Shown piece by piece: positions 16,365 through 26,359 of a stretch of DNA of 64,000 nt. Every line of letters starts with the position of its first letter. Within the stretch, counting starts at the first letter, position 1. The position numbers and the translations under genes are program-made. Under the pieces are notes generated by a model that was not told where the DNA came from, ran no database searches, and was given only the letters and a program-made list of their open reading frames with translations. Location: the NCBI RefSeq assembly GCF_947489035.1, contig NZ_CANLCI010000003.1, positions 62,001-126,000 of the forward strand, read 5' to 3'. This stretch comes from an uncultured Ferrimonas sp. Lineage in GTDB: Bacteria > Pseudomonadota > Gammaproteobacteria > Enterobacterales > Shewanellaceae.

Positions 16365-18728
16365 GTGTCACAAAGCTGTTTTCACTGCGCTGAGCCGGTT
16401 CCGGCTAACAGTCAATTCTGTACTGAGATCAATGGCCAAGCGCAGCCGATGTGCTGCCCAGGCTGCGCTGCAGTCGCCGACGCCATCATGGCCGCAGGCT
16501 TAACCGACTATTACCGCTACCGTACTGACAGCGGCCAGCGACAGGATCTGCCGACCGAGATTGCCAGCCTTACGGCTTACGATTTAACCGAGGTGCAGCA
16601 AGAGTTCGTCTCGCACTCCGGCGATCACAATGAAGTGCTCTTAAGCATCGATGGGATCAGCTGCGCCGCCTGCGCTTGGTTGATTGAAAAACACCTAAAT
16701 CGCATCAACGGTGTGATCCGCATCGACGTAAACACCACCACTCAGCGAGCAGTACTGGTGTGGGATGACAGCCAACAAAGTTTGTCGTCACTGCTGGCCG
16801 AGATCAGCACCATCGGTTATCGCGCAGCGCCGTTTCAGTTAGATCAACAAGAGCAAGAAAACGCCAAAAACAGCCAAACTTTGCTGCTGCGAGTTGGCCT
16901 TGCCGGTTTAGCCACCATGCAGGTGATGATGCTTGCCGTCGCACTGTATACCGGCTACTTCTACGATCTGGAAACCGAATACCGCGATTTTTTCCGCTGG
17001 ATCAGCTTACTGTTTGCCACCCCTGTGGTGCTTTACAGTGCCCAGCCGTTCTATTTCAGTGCTGTCCGGGCTTTATTTGGGCTGCGGATCAACATGGATG
17101 TGCCGGTGTCACTGGCCATTTTATTAGCCTACGGTGCCAGCATCTCTGCCACTGTTAGCGGCAACGGCGAAGTCTATTTCGAGTCGGTGTCGATGTTTAC
17201 CTTCTTTTTGTTGCTTGGCCGTTTAGCCGAGCAACGCGCCCGCCGCAAAGCATCCGAACACAGCAGCAACCGCCAAAAATTGGTGCCGGTAACCGCGTTG
17301 CGGATCCGCAACGGCAGTGTTGAACAGATCGCCGCCAAGGCACTGAAGGCCGGAGACACCATTCGGATCCTGCCAGGCGAAAGCGTGGCGGCCGATGGCA
17401 CCGTGATCAGCGGCAGCAGCCAGCTTAATGAAGCGATGCTGACCGGTGAAGAACACCCAGTCACCAAGCTACAGGGCGACAGTGTTTACGCGGCCACGGT
17501 GAATCTGGGGCAACCGCTGGACATCAACGTTACGGCCGTGGGGGCGCAGATGCGGATCAACACCCTAATGCGATTGCAAGAAGCCGCCGCGGCCAGCAAA
17601 CCGGCCATCGCACACTTGGCCGACAACATCGCCAATGTGTTTGTGCCAGCGTTGCTGCTTATCGCCGCCCTAACCTATGGCTACTGGCATTTTGCCAACC
17701 CTGATGATGCTTTTTGGATCACCTTATCGGTGCTGGTGGCCACCTGCCCCTGCGCCTTGGCACTGGCGACCCCCGCTGCGCTTACCTGTGGCACCGCGCA
17801 GATGACCAAACACGGTTTGTTGGTACGCAGTGCACGGGTACTGGAAACCCTGCCCAAACTCACCACCTTGCTGTTTGATAAAACCGGCACCTTAACCCAC
17901 GGTCGTTTTAGCGTTACTGCGGTGGAATGCTTTGACAGTACGTTGAGCCAAGACGAAGTCCTAGCGATTGCAGCGGCACTGGAAAGTCACAGCTCCCACC
18001 CTTACGCCAGCGCGTTTCGCCCCTACTTTGATGTTAATCTGGTGGCCACACACAACCGCAATGAAATTGGCCAAGGGATCGAGGGCACCGTTGCGGGCAA
18101 CCACTATCGCATTGGCCGCGCAGGCTTTACCGGCGCCGATGACGATAACGGCATCTATCTAGCCGCAGACCATGGTCTAATCGCCAAGTTCAGCGTAAGT
18201 GATAGTGTACGAGCCGACGCGCACAGCAGCATCGGTATGCTGCAGCAACAGGGGTTTCGCTGTGAAATGCTTTCGGGTGATCCCAACCCTGCGGCGCTAA
18301 CCTTGGCCAGCGAACTGGCGATGAATAATGCCCAGCATGGAGTAACCCCAGAACAAAAACTGGCCTACTTACAACAGCAGCGGCAGCAACATCAGGTGGT
18401 TGCCATGTGTGGCGATGGCATTAACGACGGCCCGGTATTGGCCGGAGCCGATGTGTCGGTGGCCATGGGCAACGGCACCGACTTGGCCAAATGTCATGCG
18501 GATCTGATCCTGCTGGGCGAGGGTTTATCGCCAATTTTGGCGGGGATCGCCACCGCCAAGCGCACCAACCGCATCATTAAGCAGAATTTAGTGCTGTCGT
18601 TGTGTTACAACAGCCTTATTGTGCCCTTGGCCGTCAGTGGCCTGGTGGCGCCTTATGCGGCAGCGGCCGGAATGTCACTCAGCTCGCTGGTGGTGCTAGG
18701 CAATAGCCTGCGCCTGTTAAAGGAATAG
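16365..18728 (+). CDS. ccoI: Copper-transporting P1B-type ATPase CcoI (FixI)
   Basis: 787 residues from a GTG start. Order: Cys-rich N-terminus (SCFHCAEP and CCPGC), a heavy-metal domain (GISCAACAWLIEKHLN), eight membrane helices with the metal-binding CPC (ATCPCALALATPAAL), phosphorylation loop DKTGTLT, TGE (MLTGEEHPV), the SHPYA nucleotide site and the hinge GDGINDGP. It exports copper to the periplasmic face for loading CuB of CcoN. The upstream Shine-Dalgarno is weak (AAGG), so lower or coupled translation is possible. Confidence 0.96.
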   Translation: MSQSCFHCAEPVPANSQFCTEINGQAQPMCCPGCAAVADAIMAAGLTDYYRYRTDSGQRQDLPTEIASLTAYDLTEVQQEFVSHSGDHNEVLLSIDGISCAACAWLIEKHLNRINGVIRIDVNTTTQRAVLVWDDSQQSLSSLLAEISTIGYRAAPFQLDQQEQENAKNSQTLLLRVGLAGLATMQVMMLAVALYTGYFYDLETEYRDFFRWISLLFATPVVLYSAQPFYFSAVRALFGLRINMDVPVSLAILLAYGASISATVSGNGEVYFESVSMFTFFLLLGRLAEQRARRKASEHSSNRQKLVPVTALRIRNGSVEQIAAKALKAGDTIRILPGESVAADGTVISGSSQLNEAMLTGEEHPVTKLQGDSVYAATVNLGQPLDINVTAVGAQMRINTLMRLQEAAAASKPAIAHLADNIANVFVPALLLIAALTYGYWHFANPDDAFWITLSVLVATCPCALALATPAALTCGTAQMTKHGLLVRSARVLETLPKLTTLLFDKTGTLTHGRFSVTAVECFDSTLSQDEVLAIAAALESHSSHPYASAFRPYFDVNLVATHNRNEIGQGIEGTVAGNHYRIGRAGFTGADDDNGIYLAADHGLIAKFSVSDSVRADAHSSIGMLQQQGFRCEMLSGDPNPAALTLASELAMNNAQHGVTPEQKLAYLQQQRQQHQVVAMCGDGINDGPVLAGADVSVAMGNGTDLAKCHADLILLGEGLSPILAGIATAKRTNRIIKQNLVLSLCYNSLIVPLAVSGLVAPYAAAAGMSLSSLVVLGNSLRLLKE

Positions 18729-18731
18729 AAA

Positions 18732-18896
18732 ATGGAAATCATCTACCTGCTGATCCCAATCGCCATGATCTTTGTTGCTATCGCCGTTGCGGTATTTTTC
18801 TGGGCTGTCCGTTCGAAGCAATATGATGATTTAGATCGAGCCGGATCGTCCATTTTGTTTGATGAAGACAACCAAACCCAGCCACCGAAGCAGTAA
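18732..18896 (+). CDS. ccoS: cbb3 oxidase maturation protein CcoS
   Basis: A 54-residue protein read directly between ccoI and the TauE-like gene. It begins MEIIYLLIPIAMIFVAIAVA, a single membrane helix, followed by FFWAVRSKQYDDLD, the CcoS signature, and ends in a polar tail. CcoS is required for cofactor insertion into cbb3 oxidase. Three bases follow the ccoI stop, and two bases separate its stop from the next ATG, so translational coupling is likely. Confidence 0.93.
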   Translation: MEIIYLLIPIAMIFVAIAVAVFFWAVRSKQYDDLDRAGSSILFDEDNQTQPPKQ

Positions 18897-18898
18897 CC

Positions 18899-19588
18899 AT
18901 GGCGCAGTACGATTTTTTCGCCGCCTTAGTGGTTGGCTTGCTGGGTGCCGGACACTGTTTTGGCATGTGCGGTGGCGTGGTTGGTGCCTTTAGCCAAGGG
19001 TTACCTGCCGCCCAGCGGTTAACCCTGCAGCGCCGCTTAACCTTTACCCTGTCTTACAACCTGGGCCGGATCAGCAGCTACATTATCGCTGGAGCGTTAG
19101 TCGGCTTCACCAGTGGTGCTGTTATCGCCATCAGCAACCTTGATGATATGGTGAGCGTTCTGCAAGCGGTTGCAGGGCTGATGCTGATGCTGATGGGGTT
19201 GTATGTGGCCCAGTGGCTCAGTTGGCTTAGTCAAATTGAACGATTAGGCCAGCCGTTTTGGCGTTTATTGCAACCACTGCGCCGTGGCCTTAATCGCATC
19301 GACACTCCGGCTAAGGCCATTGGTGCAGGTATGGTGTGGGGCTGGCTGCCCTGTGGTTTGGTCTACTCCACCTTAACCTGGGCACTGGCATCAGGCAGCG
19401 CGCTCAATGGCGCTCAAATTATGTTGGGATTTGGTCTGGGCACCCTGCCAGCCTTGGTGACGATGGGCGCAGCATCAGACTTACTAGCGACTCTTTTAAG
19501 AAAGAAAAAACTAAGAATTATTAGTGGTTTAGTCCTAATTGCTTATGGCGCGCAAATGTCATATATTGCGCTAAATCAATTGCTTTAA
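18899..19588 (+). CDS. TauE/SafE-like membrane protein of the cbb3 cluster
   Basis: 229 residues, six or so membrane helices. Cysteine motifs GHCFGMCGG near the N-terminus and GWLPCGLVYSTL in the second half mark the small TauE-like (DUF2) family that regularly follows ccoS. Family members are thought to act in copper or haem delivery during oxidase maturation; the substrate is not established. It starts two bases after ccoS and ends 17 bases before fnr. Confidence 0.85.
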   Translation: MAQYDFFAALVVGLLGAGHCFGMCGGVVGAFSQGLPAAQRLTLQRRLTFTLSYNLGRISSYIIAGALVGFTSGAVIAISNLDDMVSVLQAVAGLMLMLMGLYVAQWLSWLSQIERLGQPFWRLLQPLRRGLNRIDTPAKAIGAGMVWGWLPCGLVYSTLTWALASGSALNGAQIMLGFGLGTLPALVTMGAASDLLATLLRKKKLRIISGLVLIAYGAQMSYIALNQLL

Positions 19589-19605
19589 CTGGTGGGTAAG
19601 TCAGG

Positions 19606-20388
19606 ATGACGTTTGAGCAATCAGGCAGCGGAGAGATCCACTGCAACAAATCGCACGGAGAGCGTAAGCTCGGTTTGGGTAATGAGATCCATTGCCATAA
19701 CTGCAGCATGAAAACCCTGTGCATCCCCTTCTCTTTATCCCTTACGGATTTAGACAAACTCGACGATATCATTGAGCGTAAACGGCCGATCCATAAAGGC
19801 GATCTGCTGTTTCAGTCTGGCGAGCCATTAAAATCGCTGTACGCCATTCGCTCTGGTTCAATCAAGTCGTACACCATTACCGAATCCGGTGAAGAACAGA
19901 TCACCGCGTTTCATCTGGCCGGCGATGTGGTGGGCTTTGATGGGATCCATCAAAGCAAGCATCAAAGTTTTGCCCAAGCGTTAGAAACGGCCATGGTGTG
20001 TGAGATCCCATACGACCATCTTGATGCCCTCTCTGCTCAATCACCGGCGCTGCGGCAGCAGATGATGCGCTTGATGAGCAACGAGATTGTCAGCGATCAA
20101 GAAATGATCTTGCTGTTGTCGAAGAAAAACGCCGAACAACGCTTGGCGGCGTTTCTGACGAACTTAGCGTCTCGCTTTGGCAGTCGCGGCTTCTCGAGCC
20201 GAGAATACCGCCTAACCATGACCCGTGGCGACATCGGCAATTACTTGGGCTTAACGGTCGAAACCATCAGTCGTTTATTAGGCCGATTCCAAAAGGCCAA
20301 CTTGATTGAAGTGAAAGGAAAATACATCAATATCCACAATGTTGATGCGTTAACTGAAATTGCCGGCGTGAACCGCAGCTCGTGCTAA
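19606..20388 (+). CDS. fnr: Fnr-family oxygen-sensing transcription regulator (EtrA)
   Basis: 260 residues, CRP/FNR fold. The [4Fe-4S] ligands are all present: C30, C33, C39 ([10 protein letters not shown]) and C132 (AMVCEIPYD), the same spacing as in E. coli Fnr. The cAMP-type domain keeps [13 protein letters not shown], the dimer helix is followed by a helix-turn-helix with recognition helix [12 protein letters not shown], whose E-SR residues read TTGAT half-sites. The N-terminus is about ten residues longer than E. coli Fnr. It activates anaerobic genes and here probably ccoNOQP from the box at 12044. Whether it has its own promoter is unclear; the gap to the TauE-like gene is only 17 bp. 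Confidence 0.96.
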   Translation: MTFEQSGSGEIHCNKSHGERKLGLGNEIHCHNCSMKTLCIPFSLSLTDLDKLDDIIERKRPIHKGDLLFQSGEPLKSLYAIRSGSIKSYTITESGEEQITAFHLAGDVVGFDGIHQSKHQSFAQALETAMVCEIPYDHLDALSAQSPALRQQMMRLMSNEIVSDQEMILLLSKKNAEQRLAAFLTNLASRFGSRGFSSREYRLTMTRGDIGNYLGLTVETISRLLGRFQKANLIEVKGKYINIHNVDALTEIAGVNRSSC

Positions 20389-20446
20389 ACGAAGCCAATT
20401 CAATTTCCATTCATTAACGACAGTAATGCTGATCTAGAACAAGATA

Positions 20447-20511
20447 AATCGCTCATTTCATGCCAACATCAAGGTAAATAACGCTTGATGAGGAAACTGA
20501 AATGAGCGATT
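20447..20511 (+). promoter_or_regulatory. 14-bp inverted repeat enclosing the uspE ribosome site and start codon
   Basis: AATCGCTCATTTCA (20447-20460) is the exact reverse complement of TGAAATGAGCGATT (20498-20511), which contains the uspE ATG (20502). Between them CATCAAG (20467-20473) pairs with CTTGATG (20484-20490). In RNA this gives a long two-storey hairpin with the Shine-Dalgarno AGGA in the internal loop and the start codon in the outer stem. A translational switch or thermometer is the natural reading; a DNA operator is the alternative. Confidence 0.6.
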
Positions 20512-21431
20512 ACCCCCATATCCTTGTTGTAATTGACCCCAGCCGCGACACCCAACCCGCGCTCAAGCGTGCCGAGTTAATGGCACAAACATGCCAAAGC
20601 CATTTAACTCTGTTTATGAGCATCTTCGACTTCTCCTACGAGATGACCTCGATGCTGTCTGCTGAAGACAGAGAAACCCTCCGCAATGGCATTGTGGAAC
20701 AGCGCCAACGCTGGCTTGAACAATTGGCCCTGCCCCTGCGTGAAGCTGGGCTGAATGTACAAACCAAACTCTCTTGGCACAATCGTCCCTTCGAGAGCAT
20801 CATCGAGCATGCGCAAGAAGCCAACTGCAACCTGATCCTCAAAAGCACTCATCTGCACGACAAACTCAAGTCGGTGATCTTTACCCCCACCGATTGGTCG
20901 CTGATGCGTAAAGCGCCGATGCCAGTGCTGTTAGTTAAAGAGCACGAATGGCCAGACGATGGGGTGATCTTGGTCGCCGTAAACGTGGCTGCCGAAGACA
21001 ATGAGCACCGCTTGCTGAACGATAAGCTGATTAAGCGCGCCCAAGTGTTGGCCGAGCTCATTAAGGGCCAGGTGCATTTGGTTAACGCCTACCCTGGCAC
21101 ACCGGTGAACATCGCCATCGAGTTGCCGGATTTTGATGCCCACGCTTACAACAAAACATTGCAAGAGCACCACCAACGCCGCATTCACGAAATGGCCGCC
21201 GAGCACGGCATCAACGCCGAGCATTGCCATGTACTTGAAGGGATGCCCGAAGATGTGATCCCAGATCTCGCCCAAGCGATGGATGCGGAATTGGTTGTGA
21301 TTGGCACCATTGGCCGCTCTGGGCTTTCCGCTGCGTTGATCGGCAATACCGCCGAACACGTTATCGATCAGCTCAATTGCGATCTGCTGACCGAGAAACC
21401 CGACAGCTTTGTGAGCCCAGTGAACCGCTGA
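20502..21431 (+). CDS. uspE: Tandem universal stress protein UspE
   Basis: 309 residues with two Usp domains in tandem (about 1-150 and 155-300). The second keeps the family's C-terminal glycine-rich end VVIGTIGRSGLSAALIGNTAEHV. UspE of E. coli follows fnr, as here, and protects against DNA damage, oxidative stress and starvation. Nucleotide binding is uncertain for UspE-type domains. Its leader is unusually structured, with the start codon buried in a perfect inverted repeat. A terminator follows at 21459-21489. Confidence 0.93.
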   Translation: MSDYPHILVVIDPSRDTQPALKRAELMAQTCQSHLTLFMSIFDFSYEMTSMLSAEDRETLRNGIVEQRQRWLEQLALPLREAGLNVQTKLSWHNRPFESIIEHAQEANCNLILKSTHLHDKLKSVIFTPTDWSLMRKAPMPVLLVKEHEWPDDGVILVAVNVAAEDNEHRLLNDKLIKRAQVLAELIKGQVHLVNAYPGTPVNIAIELPDFDAHAYNKTLQEHHQRRIHEMAAEHGINAEHCHVLEGMPEDVIPDLAQAMDAELVVIGTIGRSGLSAALIGNTAEHVIDQLNCDLLTEKPDSFVSPVNR

Positions 21432-21458
21432 TCCAAGCCTCACCAGCAGAAACATGAA

Positions 21459-21489
21459 AAAGGCCCGCCCAGTAATGGCGCGGGTCTTT
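21459..21489 (+). terminator. Terminator after uspE
   Basis: AAAGGCCCGC pairs with GCGGGTCTTT (one G-U) around an 11-base loop, ending in TTT. Confidence 0.75.
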
Positions 21490-21550
21490 ACCCGTGGCGC
21501 TCATGCTGTAAAATGCCCGCCCTGATCATTACCGAACAAGAGGGTTGCTG

Positions 21551-22486
21551 GTGGAAGAGCTCAGCCAAACACAGAAATTACGCCATAACAAACTGCAGAG
21601 ACGACTTCGTCGTGAGATGGGCAGCGCCATCGAAGACTACAACATGATCGAAGACGGCGATGTGGTGATGGTGTGCTTGTCTGGCGGCAAAGACAGCTAC
21701 ACCATGCTCGACATCTTGCAGAACCTGCAGCAGCGTGCCCCAATCAGTTTTAAACTGGTGGCGGTTAATCTGGATCAAAAACAGCCAGGCTTCCCAGAAG
21801 AGATCCTGCCGAACTACCTAAAAAGTACCGGCGTGACTTACCATATTCTGGAAAAAGACACCTACTCCATCGTTAAAGATAAAATCCCAGAGGGGAAAAC
21901 CACCTGCTCTTTGTGCTCGCGTTTACGCCGTGGCACCCTCTATGGTTTTGCTCAAAAAATTGGCGCCACCAAGATTGCGCTGGGCCATCACCGTGACGAC
22001 ATCGTTGAGACCATGTTCTTGAATATGTTCTTCGCGGGTAAAATGAAAGCGATGCCACCAAAGCTGCTGTCGGACGATGGCGCTAACGTGGTGATCCGCC
22101 CAATGGCCTACAGCCGCGAGCAAGACATTGCCGAATACGCCGAACTCAAACAGTTCCCGATCATTCCGTGCAACCTGTGTGGCAGCCAAGAGAACCTAAA
22201 ACGTAAGCAGGTAAAAGAGATGCTGGTGGATTGGGACAAACAATTCCCAGGCCGGATTGAAACCATCTTTACGGCGATGCAAAACACCGCCCCATCGCAA
22301 ATGGTCGATCGGGAGCAGTTTGATTTTGTGAGTTTAAAACAAGATCCGAACGCCAAGTTTGAAGGCCAAGTGGCCGAAGCCGATCTGCCCGCCTTTGATT
22401 TCCTTGATATTGAAAACAGCGGCAACATCAATCTGGATCGCAAACGCGAACAAGGCATTGATGTGGTGCAAGTGTTTCAGCCGTAA
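21551..22486 (+). CDS. ttcA: tRNA 2-thiocytidine(32) synthetase TtcA
   Basis: 311 residues from GTG 21551 (GAGGG six bases upstream; a TTG at 21545 is alternative). The PP-loop [13 protein letters not shown] binds ATP, and two CxxC pairs ([10 protein letters not shown] and [13 protein letters not shown]) hold the iron-sulfur cluster used in sulfur transfer. It thiolates C32 of a subset of tRNAs. Placement after fnr-uspE is the conserved gammaproteobacterial order. The 3' end has a strong terminator. Confidence 0.95.
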   Translation: MEELSQTQKLRHNKLQRRLRREMGSAIEDYNMIEDGDVVMVCLSGGKDSYTMLDILQNLQQRAPISFKLVAVNLDQKQPGFPEEILPNYLKSTGVTYHILEKDTYSIVKDKIPEGKTTCSLCSRLRRGTLYGFAQKIGATKIALGHHRDDIVETMFLNMFFAGKMKAMPPKLLSDDGANVVIRPMAYSREQDIAEYAELKQFPIIPCNLCGSQENLKRKQVKEMLVDWDKQFPGRIETIFTAMQNTAPSQMVDREQFDFVSLKQDPNAKFEGQVAEADLPAFDFLDIENSGNINLDRKREQGIDVVQVFQP

Positions 22487-22510
22487 ACACCATTAGGTTG
22501 TTACCACCAT

Positions 22511-22539
22511 AAAAACGCCCGCATTTGCGGGCGTTTTTT
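22511..22539 (+). terminator. Terminator after ttcA
   Basis: AAAAACGCCCGC, loop ATTT, GCGGGCG followed by T6. The mirrored A-tract lets it also serve the convergent bax gene. Confidence 0.93.
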
Positions 22540-22563
22540 GTCTCGGTCGATGGCCGCTTTTAC

Positions 22564-23352
22564 TTACAGCAAGCGTTCGTTGTGCTTCAGCATCTGCAGC
22601 AGCTCATCAACGTATTCGTTTTTCCGCTCGGAATAAGCGGTTAACGATGGGATCAGATCCGCGGCGGTTACCGGTTGATCGGCCTGACGCAGCCAATTAC
22701 GAACCTCGCGCAGCTCTTTATAGGCAGCATTGGTGTTGAGGTTATGCAGATAGGAGGCGATTGACGCATCGGTATCGGTGAAACGCGCCACTTCGTGATT
22801 CAAGCCGGAACTGCGGGCGTTAGGCACCAAACCGCACCCTTGGCTGAAGCACCATTGGCCGAAGTAGTTGTTGCCTTCAATCGCAAAGCGGCTGCTGCCC
22901 CAACCAGATTCATTGGCGGCCTGCACCAACACCATATCAACGGGCACCACATCCACTCGAGCTAACAACAGCGTGAGCGCGGCTGCATCAATGCTGCGCA
23001 GTTGCACCTTGTATTGGGTTGCCAGCTCGGTTAGCTCGTCTCGATCGGCATTCGATAAACTGCGCTTTTGCTGCAATTTGCGCTGCAGTTGCAGCAAAAA
23101 TTCACGCTTCTCGGCGATCTGAGCATTCTGCTGCTCTACTTTGGGGCGTAAATAAGAGAAGAACTGATCTTTTTTGGCGGCAACGTCCACCATGGCGGCA
23201 AAATCTGGCGCGTCACTGCGAGCGGGATTTTTCTTTAACGGTAAGCTATCCAGCCCCAGTTTCTGCGTTGGAATTTGGCTGGCGATAATCACCAAGCCAA
23301 AGGCAACGGCAGATAACGCCAGGGTAATGCGTTTCATGCGTCCGGTTTTCAT
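22564..23352 (-). CDS. bax: Bax-like glucosaminidase-domain protein
   Basis: 262 residues. One N-terminal membrane segment or signal (ITLALSAVAFGLVIIASQIP), a helical, Gln-rich middle region (about 60-115), and a C-terminal glucosaminidase-type domain with QAANESGWGSSRFAIEGNNY and GQWCFSQGCGLVP, the Bax hallmark. ATG 23352 and ATG 23337 are both usable. By family it acts on peptidoglycan at the periplasmic face. It lies 6 bp downstream of a membrane protein gene on the same strand, so the two may be cotranscribed. Confidence 0.88.
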   Translation of the reverse strand: MKTGRMKRITLALSAVAFGLVIIASQIPTQKLGLDSLPLKKNPARSDAPDFAAMVDVAAKKDQFFSYLRPKVEQQNAQIAEKREFLLQLQRKLQQKRSLSNADRDELTELATQYKVQLRSIDAAALTLLLARVDVVPVDMVLVQAANESGWGSSRFAIEGNNYFGQWCFSQGCGLVPNARSSGLNHEVARFTDTDASIASYLHNLNTNAAYKELREVRNWLRQADQPVTAADLIPSLTAYSERKNEYVDELLQMLKHNERLL

Positions 23353-23358
23353 TTTGTT

Positions 23359-24081
23359 TTAGGCCTCAAAACTGCTCGATTTATCCTGAGAAGGGCTTGC
23401 TTCTGCGGCAGGGGTATCGCTGCCATTGGGCTTATAGTTCGGGAACAGCTGGTTAAACAGCAGCCCTTTACCATAAAAGTACATTGGGATGGTTAAGATC
23501 AAGCCTAAGCCAAATGGTACGGCAGACACGACAATGAGCGATCCCATCACCACATGGAACACCATAATCAGCAGCAGATTTTGGTGTACCACCAGTGCCG
23601 ATTCCCACATCGCTTTAAGCGGTGAGCCACGGCGGAATAGATAATATAAATTGGCAAAGCTTAATACGGCCATCAAATACAACCCCGGCAGCAAAAACAG
23701 CGACAAGCCGAGATTCGCCAACATACTGGAAGAGATCGCAATCACAATCAGTGGGGTGGCAATAGCCCAGGGGCCAAACAACTGGCCCAACGTAGTGGGT
23801 AGCTGATTCACTTTACGCCAGCCCATGTAAGCCAATCCGGCCTCAAAGGGGGCAGCGATGATCAGTATCACCAGTTGCAACGGGAACGACGCATCGTTAA
23901 TCGCTTGCTCTGAGTTTGGATCCACCCCCCAGTACTCAACAATCAGTTGATACCCCAGCAGTGCCACACCAAACAGAATGGCCAGCACTAAGGTTGCGGC
24001 CCCCAGCATAGGTTGAATGCTGCTGCGTGCCAGCAAGAAAGATTGTTTTAACGTATCCGCGAGTAGGTCGAGTTTGAACAT
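23359..24081 (-). CDS. Integral membrane protein, YciC-like topology
   Basis: 240 residues from ATG 24081 (MFKLDLLADTLKQSFLLARS); the frame opens at 24153 but the extra N-terminus looks like non-coding. Six hydrophobic segments span about 25-215, followed by a Ser/Pro-rich cytoplasmic tail. The segment LPGLYLMAVLSFANLYYLFR resembles the corresponding helix of E. coli YciC (UPF0259), but the match is weak. No catalytic motif seen. Probably cotranscribed with bax. Confidence 0.65.
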   Translation of the reverse strand: MFKLDLLADTLKQSFLLARSSIQPMLGAATLVLAILFGVALLGYQLIVEYWGVDPNSEQAINDASFPLQLVILIIAAPFEAGLAYMGWRKVNQLPTTLGQLFGPWAIATPLIVIAISSSMLANLGLSLFLLPGLYLMAVLSFANLYYLFRRGSPLKAMWESALVVHQNLLLIMVFHVVMGSLIVVSAVPFGLGLILTIPMYFYGKGLLFNQLFPNYKPNGSDTPAAEASPSQDKSSSFEA

Positions 24082-24415
24082 TAAGTCAGTAACTACAGTA
24101 GTAAGCAAAGCCCTAGTATACCCGCCAACACTAACAGACAAAAAGCCCAACACAATGAGGCAACTGCCAGAACTGCGTTGTGCTTCAGCGAAACCAACCG
24201 GCCAGCGCGAAAAATCGTCAAACCAAGCTAAAATAAAGTTGTTGTCAACATCTTAACAACGCCAATCTTACAAACTGCGAATGGTTGCTCAAAGACACAG
24301 CATTTTGCCATATTAAAGGTAAAAAACACTTTGGGACTTAACCACATGCGCGTAATATCCGAGCTCCTTTTTTTAGCCATAGCTGAGGCGGCAATTGCGC
24401 CGCGTGATAGATTTG
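24082..24415. promoter_or_regulatory. Divergent intergenic region upstream of potA
   Basis: 334 bp without a gene. It must contain promoters for the membrane protein gene and for potABCD. The only symmetry noted is GTTGTT-N11-AACAAC (24238-24260), too weak to assign. Confidence 0.4.
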
Positions 24416-25522
24416 ATGAGCAACGACACTCCTTCAACGGTTCTCCGTTTGCACGGCGCTGATAAAGCGTATCGAGACAAATCCATTCTTCGCAATTTCG
24501 AATTGACCATCTACGATGGCGAATTCGTCACACTTCTTGGCCCTTCAGGCTGCGGCAAAACAACGGTACTGCGGATCCTCGCTGGGTTAGAAAACCTTGA
24601 TGCGGGCACCATTTACTTAGGTAATGACGACATTACCAAATTGCCTGCAGAGCAACGCCACATCAACACCGTGTTTCAAAGCTACGCGTTGTTTCCGCAC
24701 ATGTCGGTGTTCGATAACATCGCCTTCGGCCTGCGTACTAAGAAAGTCGCCGAAGCCGAGATTGCCAGCCGGGTGCAACAAGTGCTGAACATTGTGCAGC
24801 TGCAAGAATACGCCCAGCGGATGCCAGCAGAACTTTCTGGTGGCCAGCAGCAGCGAGTTGCTATCGCTCGGGCGGTGGTGAATAAGCCGCGGCTATTGCT
24901 GCTGGATGAAAGCCTAAGCGCACTGGACTACAAACTGCGTAAACAGATGCAAAATGAGCTAAAGCGGCTGCAACGCCAGCTTGGCATCACCTTTGTGTTT
25001 GTTACCCACGACCAAGAAGAAGCCCTCTCGATGTCTGATCGCATCGTGGTGATGAACGAAGGCGTGATCCAGCAGCAAGGCAGCCCACGAGAGATCTACG
25101 AAAGCCCAGCCAATCTGTTTGTGGCCAAGTTTATTGGCGAGTCCAACATCTTTGCCGCTACCGTCATCGCCGATCCCACTGGCAATCAGTACCAAGTACG
25201 CATCGAACAGCGCCAGTTTACCGTTCACAGTGATCTTGAATTAAGCGTGGGTCAACAGGTGCACGTACTGCTGCGCCCTGAAGATATGCGTTTGGTGGAA
25301 GTGAAAGACGGCGAGCAGCAACAAGGGTTACACGGCAAAGTGTTAGAGCGTAACTACAAAGGCATGACGTTGGACTCGGTGATTGAACTCGACAGCGGCA
25401 AGCAGCTGCAGATCTCTGAGTTCTTTGATGAAGATGACCCCGATTTTGACCACAGTTTAGGTCAGCAAGTGGCCATTACTTGGGTACCAAGCTGGGAAGT
25501 GGTATTGCCCTATGAAGGCTAA
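24416..25522 (+). CDS. potA: Spermidine/putrescine ABC transporter ATPase PotA
   Basis: 368 residues from ATG 24416. Walker [16 protein letters not shown]-loop [12 protein letters not shown], signature [14 protein letters not shown], Walker [13 protein letters not shown] and H-loop [10 protein letters not shown] are all present, followed by a C-terminal TOBE domain ([10 protein letters not shown]). It energises polyamine import with PotB, PotC and PotD, encoded downstream in order. The last 11 bp overlap potB, implying coupled translation. Confidence 0.95.
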   Translation: MSNDTPSTVLRLHGADKAYRDKSILRNFELTIYDGEFVTLLGPSGCGKTTVLRILAGLENLDAGTIYLGNDDITKLPAEQRHINTVFQSYALFPHMSVFDNIAFGLRTKKVAEAEIASRVQQVLNIVQLQEYAQRMPAELSGGQQQRVAIARAVVNKPRLLLLDESLSALDYKLRKQMQNELKRLQRQLGITFVFVTHDQEEALSMSDRIVVMNEGVIQQQGSPREIYESPANLFVAKFIGESNIFAATVIADPTGNQYQVRIEQRQFTVHSDLELSVGQQVHVLLRPEDMRLVEVKDGEQQQGLHGKVLERNYKGMTLDSVIELDSGKQLQISEFFDEDDPDFDHSLGQQVAITWVPSWEVVLPYEG

Positions 25523-26357
25523 CGATAAGTTCAAGTGGGTAAGCCTTGGCTTATTAACCACTTGGCTCGTGCTGTTCGTGCTGTTTCCCAATCTGATGGT
25601 GTTGGTGGCATCGTTCCTAACCCACGATTTGAAAGAGTTAGTGCGGCCCGAGTTCAGCCTGGATAGCTACGCTAAACTAATTGATCCGCTGTACGCTAAA
25701 GTGCTTGGCCACTCAATCTATTTAGCTGGGATCACCACCTTGCTGTGTTTGCTTGTTGGCTACCCTGCGGCGTGGCTGATCAACACCTGTTCGAAACAGG
25801 TGCAAGGCTTACTGCTGTTCTTGATTGTGGTGCCCTTTTGGACCAACTCATTGATCCGCACTTACGCGATGAAAGTGATTTTGGGTAATCGTGGCATCAT
25901 CAATAAGGCACTCATGGAGCTGGGGATCATCGATAGCCCGATCCGGATGATGTACACCGAAACCGCGGTGATCATTGCGTTGGTGTACATTTTGCTGCCG
26001 TTTATGATTTTGCCGTTGTTCAGCGCCATCGAAAAGTTGCCAACCAGTTACTTAGAAGCGGCACGAGATCTGGGGTCCAGCAAGGTGAACACCTTCCGCA
26101 CCGTGGTATGGCCCCTCACCTTACCAGGGGTGATCTCGGGCTGCTTATTGGTGTTTTTGCCGGCACTGGGCATGTTCTACATTGCCGATCTGCTTGGCGG
26201 TGCCGGTAATTTGCTTATTGGTAACGTGATCCGAGATCAGATCCTAGTGGCGCGCAATTGGCCATTTGGCGCGGCGCTTAGCGTCAGCTTGATTGCCATT
26301 ATGGCCGTGCTGTTATGGGCGTATTACCGCGCCGTTCGTGGTGTGAAGGAAGCCTGA
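25512..26357 (+). CDS. potB: Polyamine ABC transporter permease PotB
   Basis: 281 residues, six membrane helices, binding-protein-dependent permease fold. The EAA loop ([20 protein letters not shown]) that docks on PotA is clear, and [17 protein letters not shown] fits PotB. Overlaps potA by 11 bp and is followed two bases later by potC. Confidence 0.95.
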   Translation: MKANDKFKWVSLGLLTTWLVLFVLFPNLMVLVASFLTHDLKELVRPEFSLDSYAKLIDPLYAKVLGHSIYLAGITTLLCLLVGYPAAWLINTCSKQVQGLLLFLIVVPFWTNSLIRTYAMKVILGNRGIINKALMELGIIDSPIRMMYTETAVIIALVYILLPFMILPLFSAIEKLPTSYLEAARDLGSSKVNTFRTVVWPLTLPGVISGCLLVFLPALGMFYIADLLGGAGNLLIGNVIRDQILVARNWPFGAALSVSLIAIMAVLLWAYYRAVRGVKEA

Positions 26358-26359
26358 AC

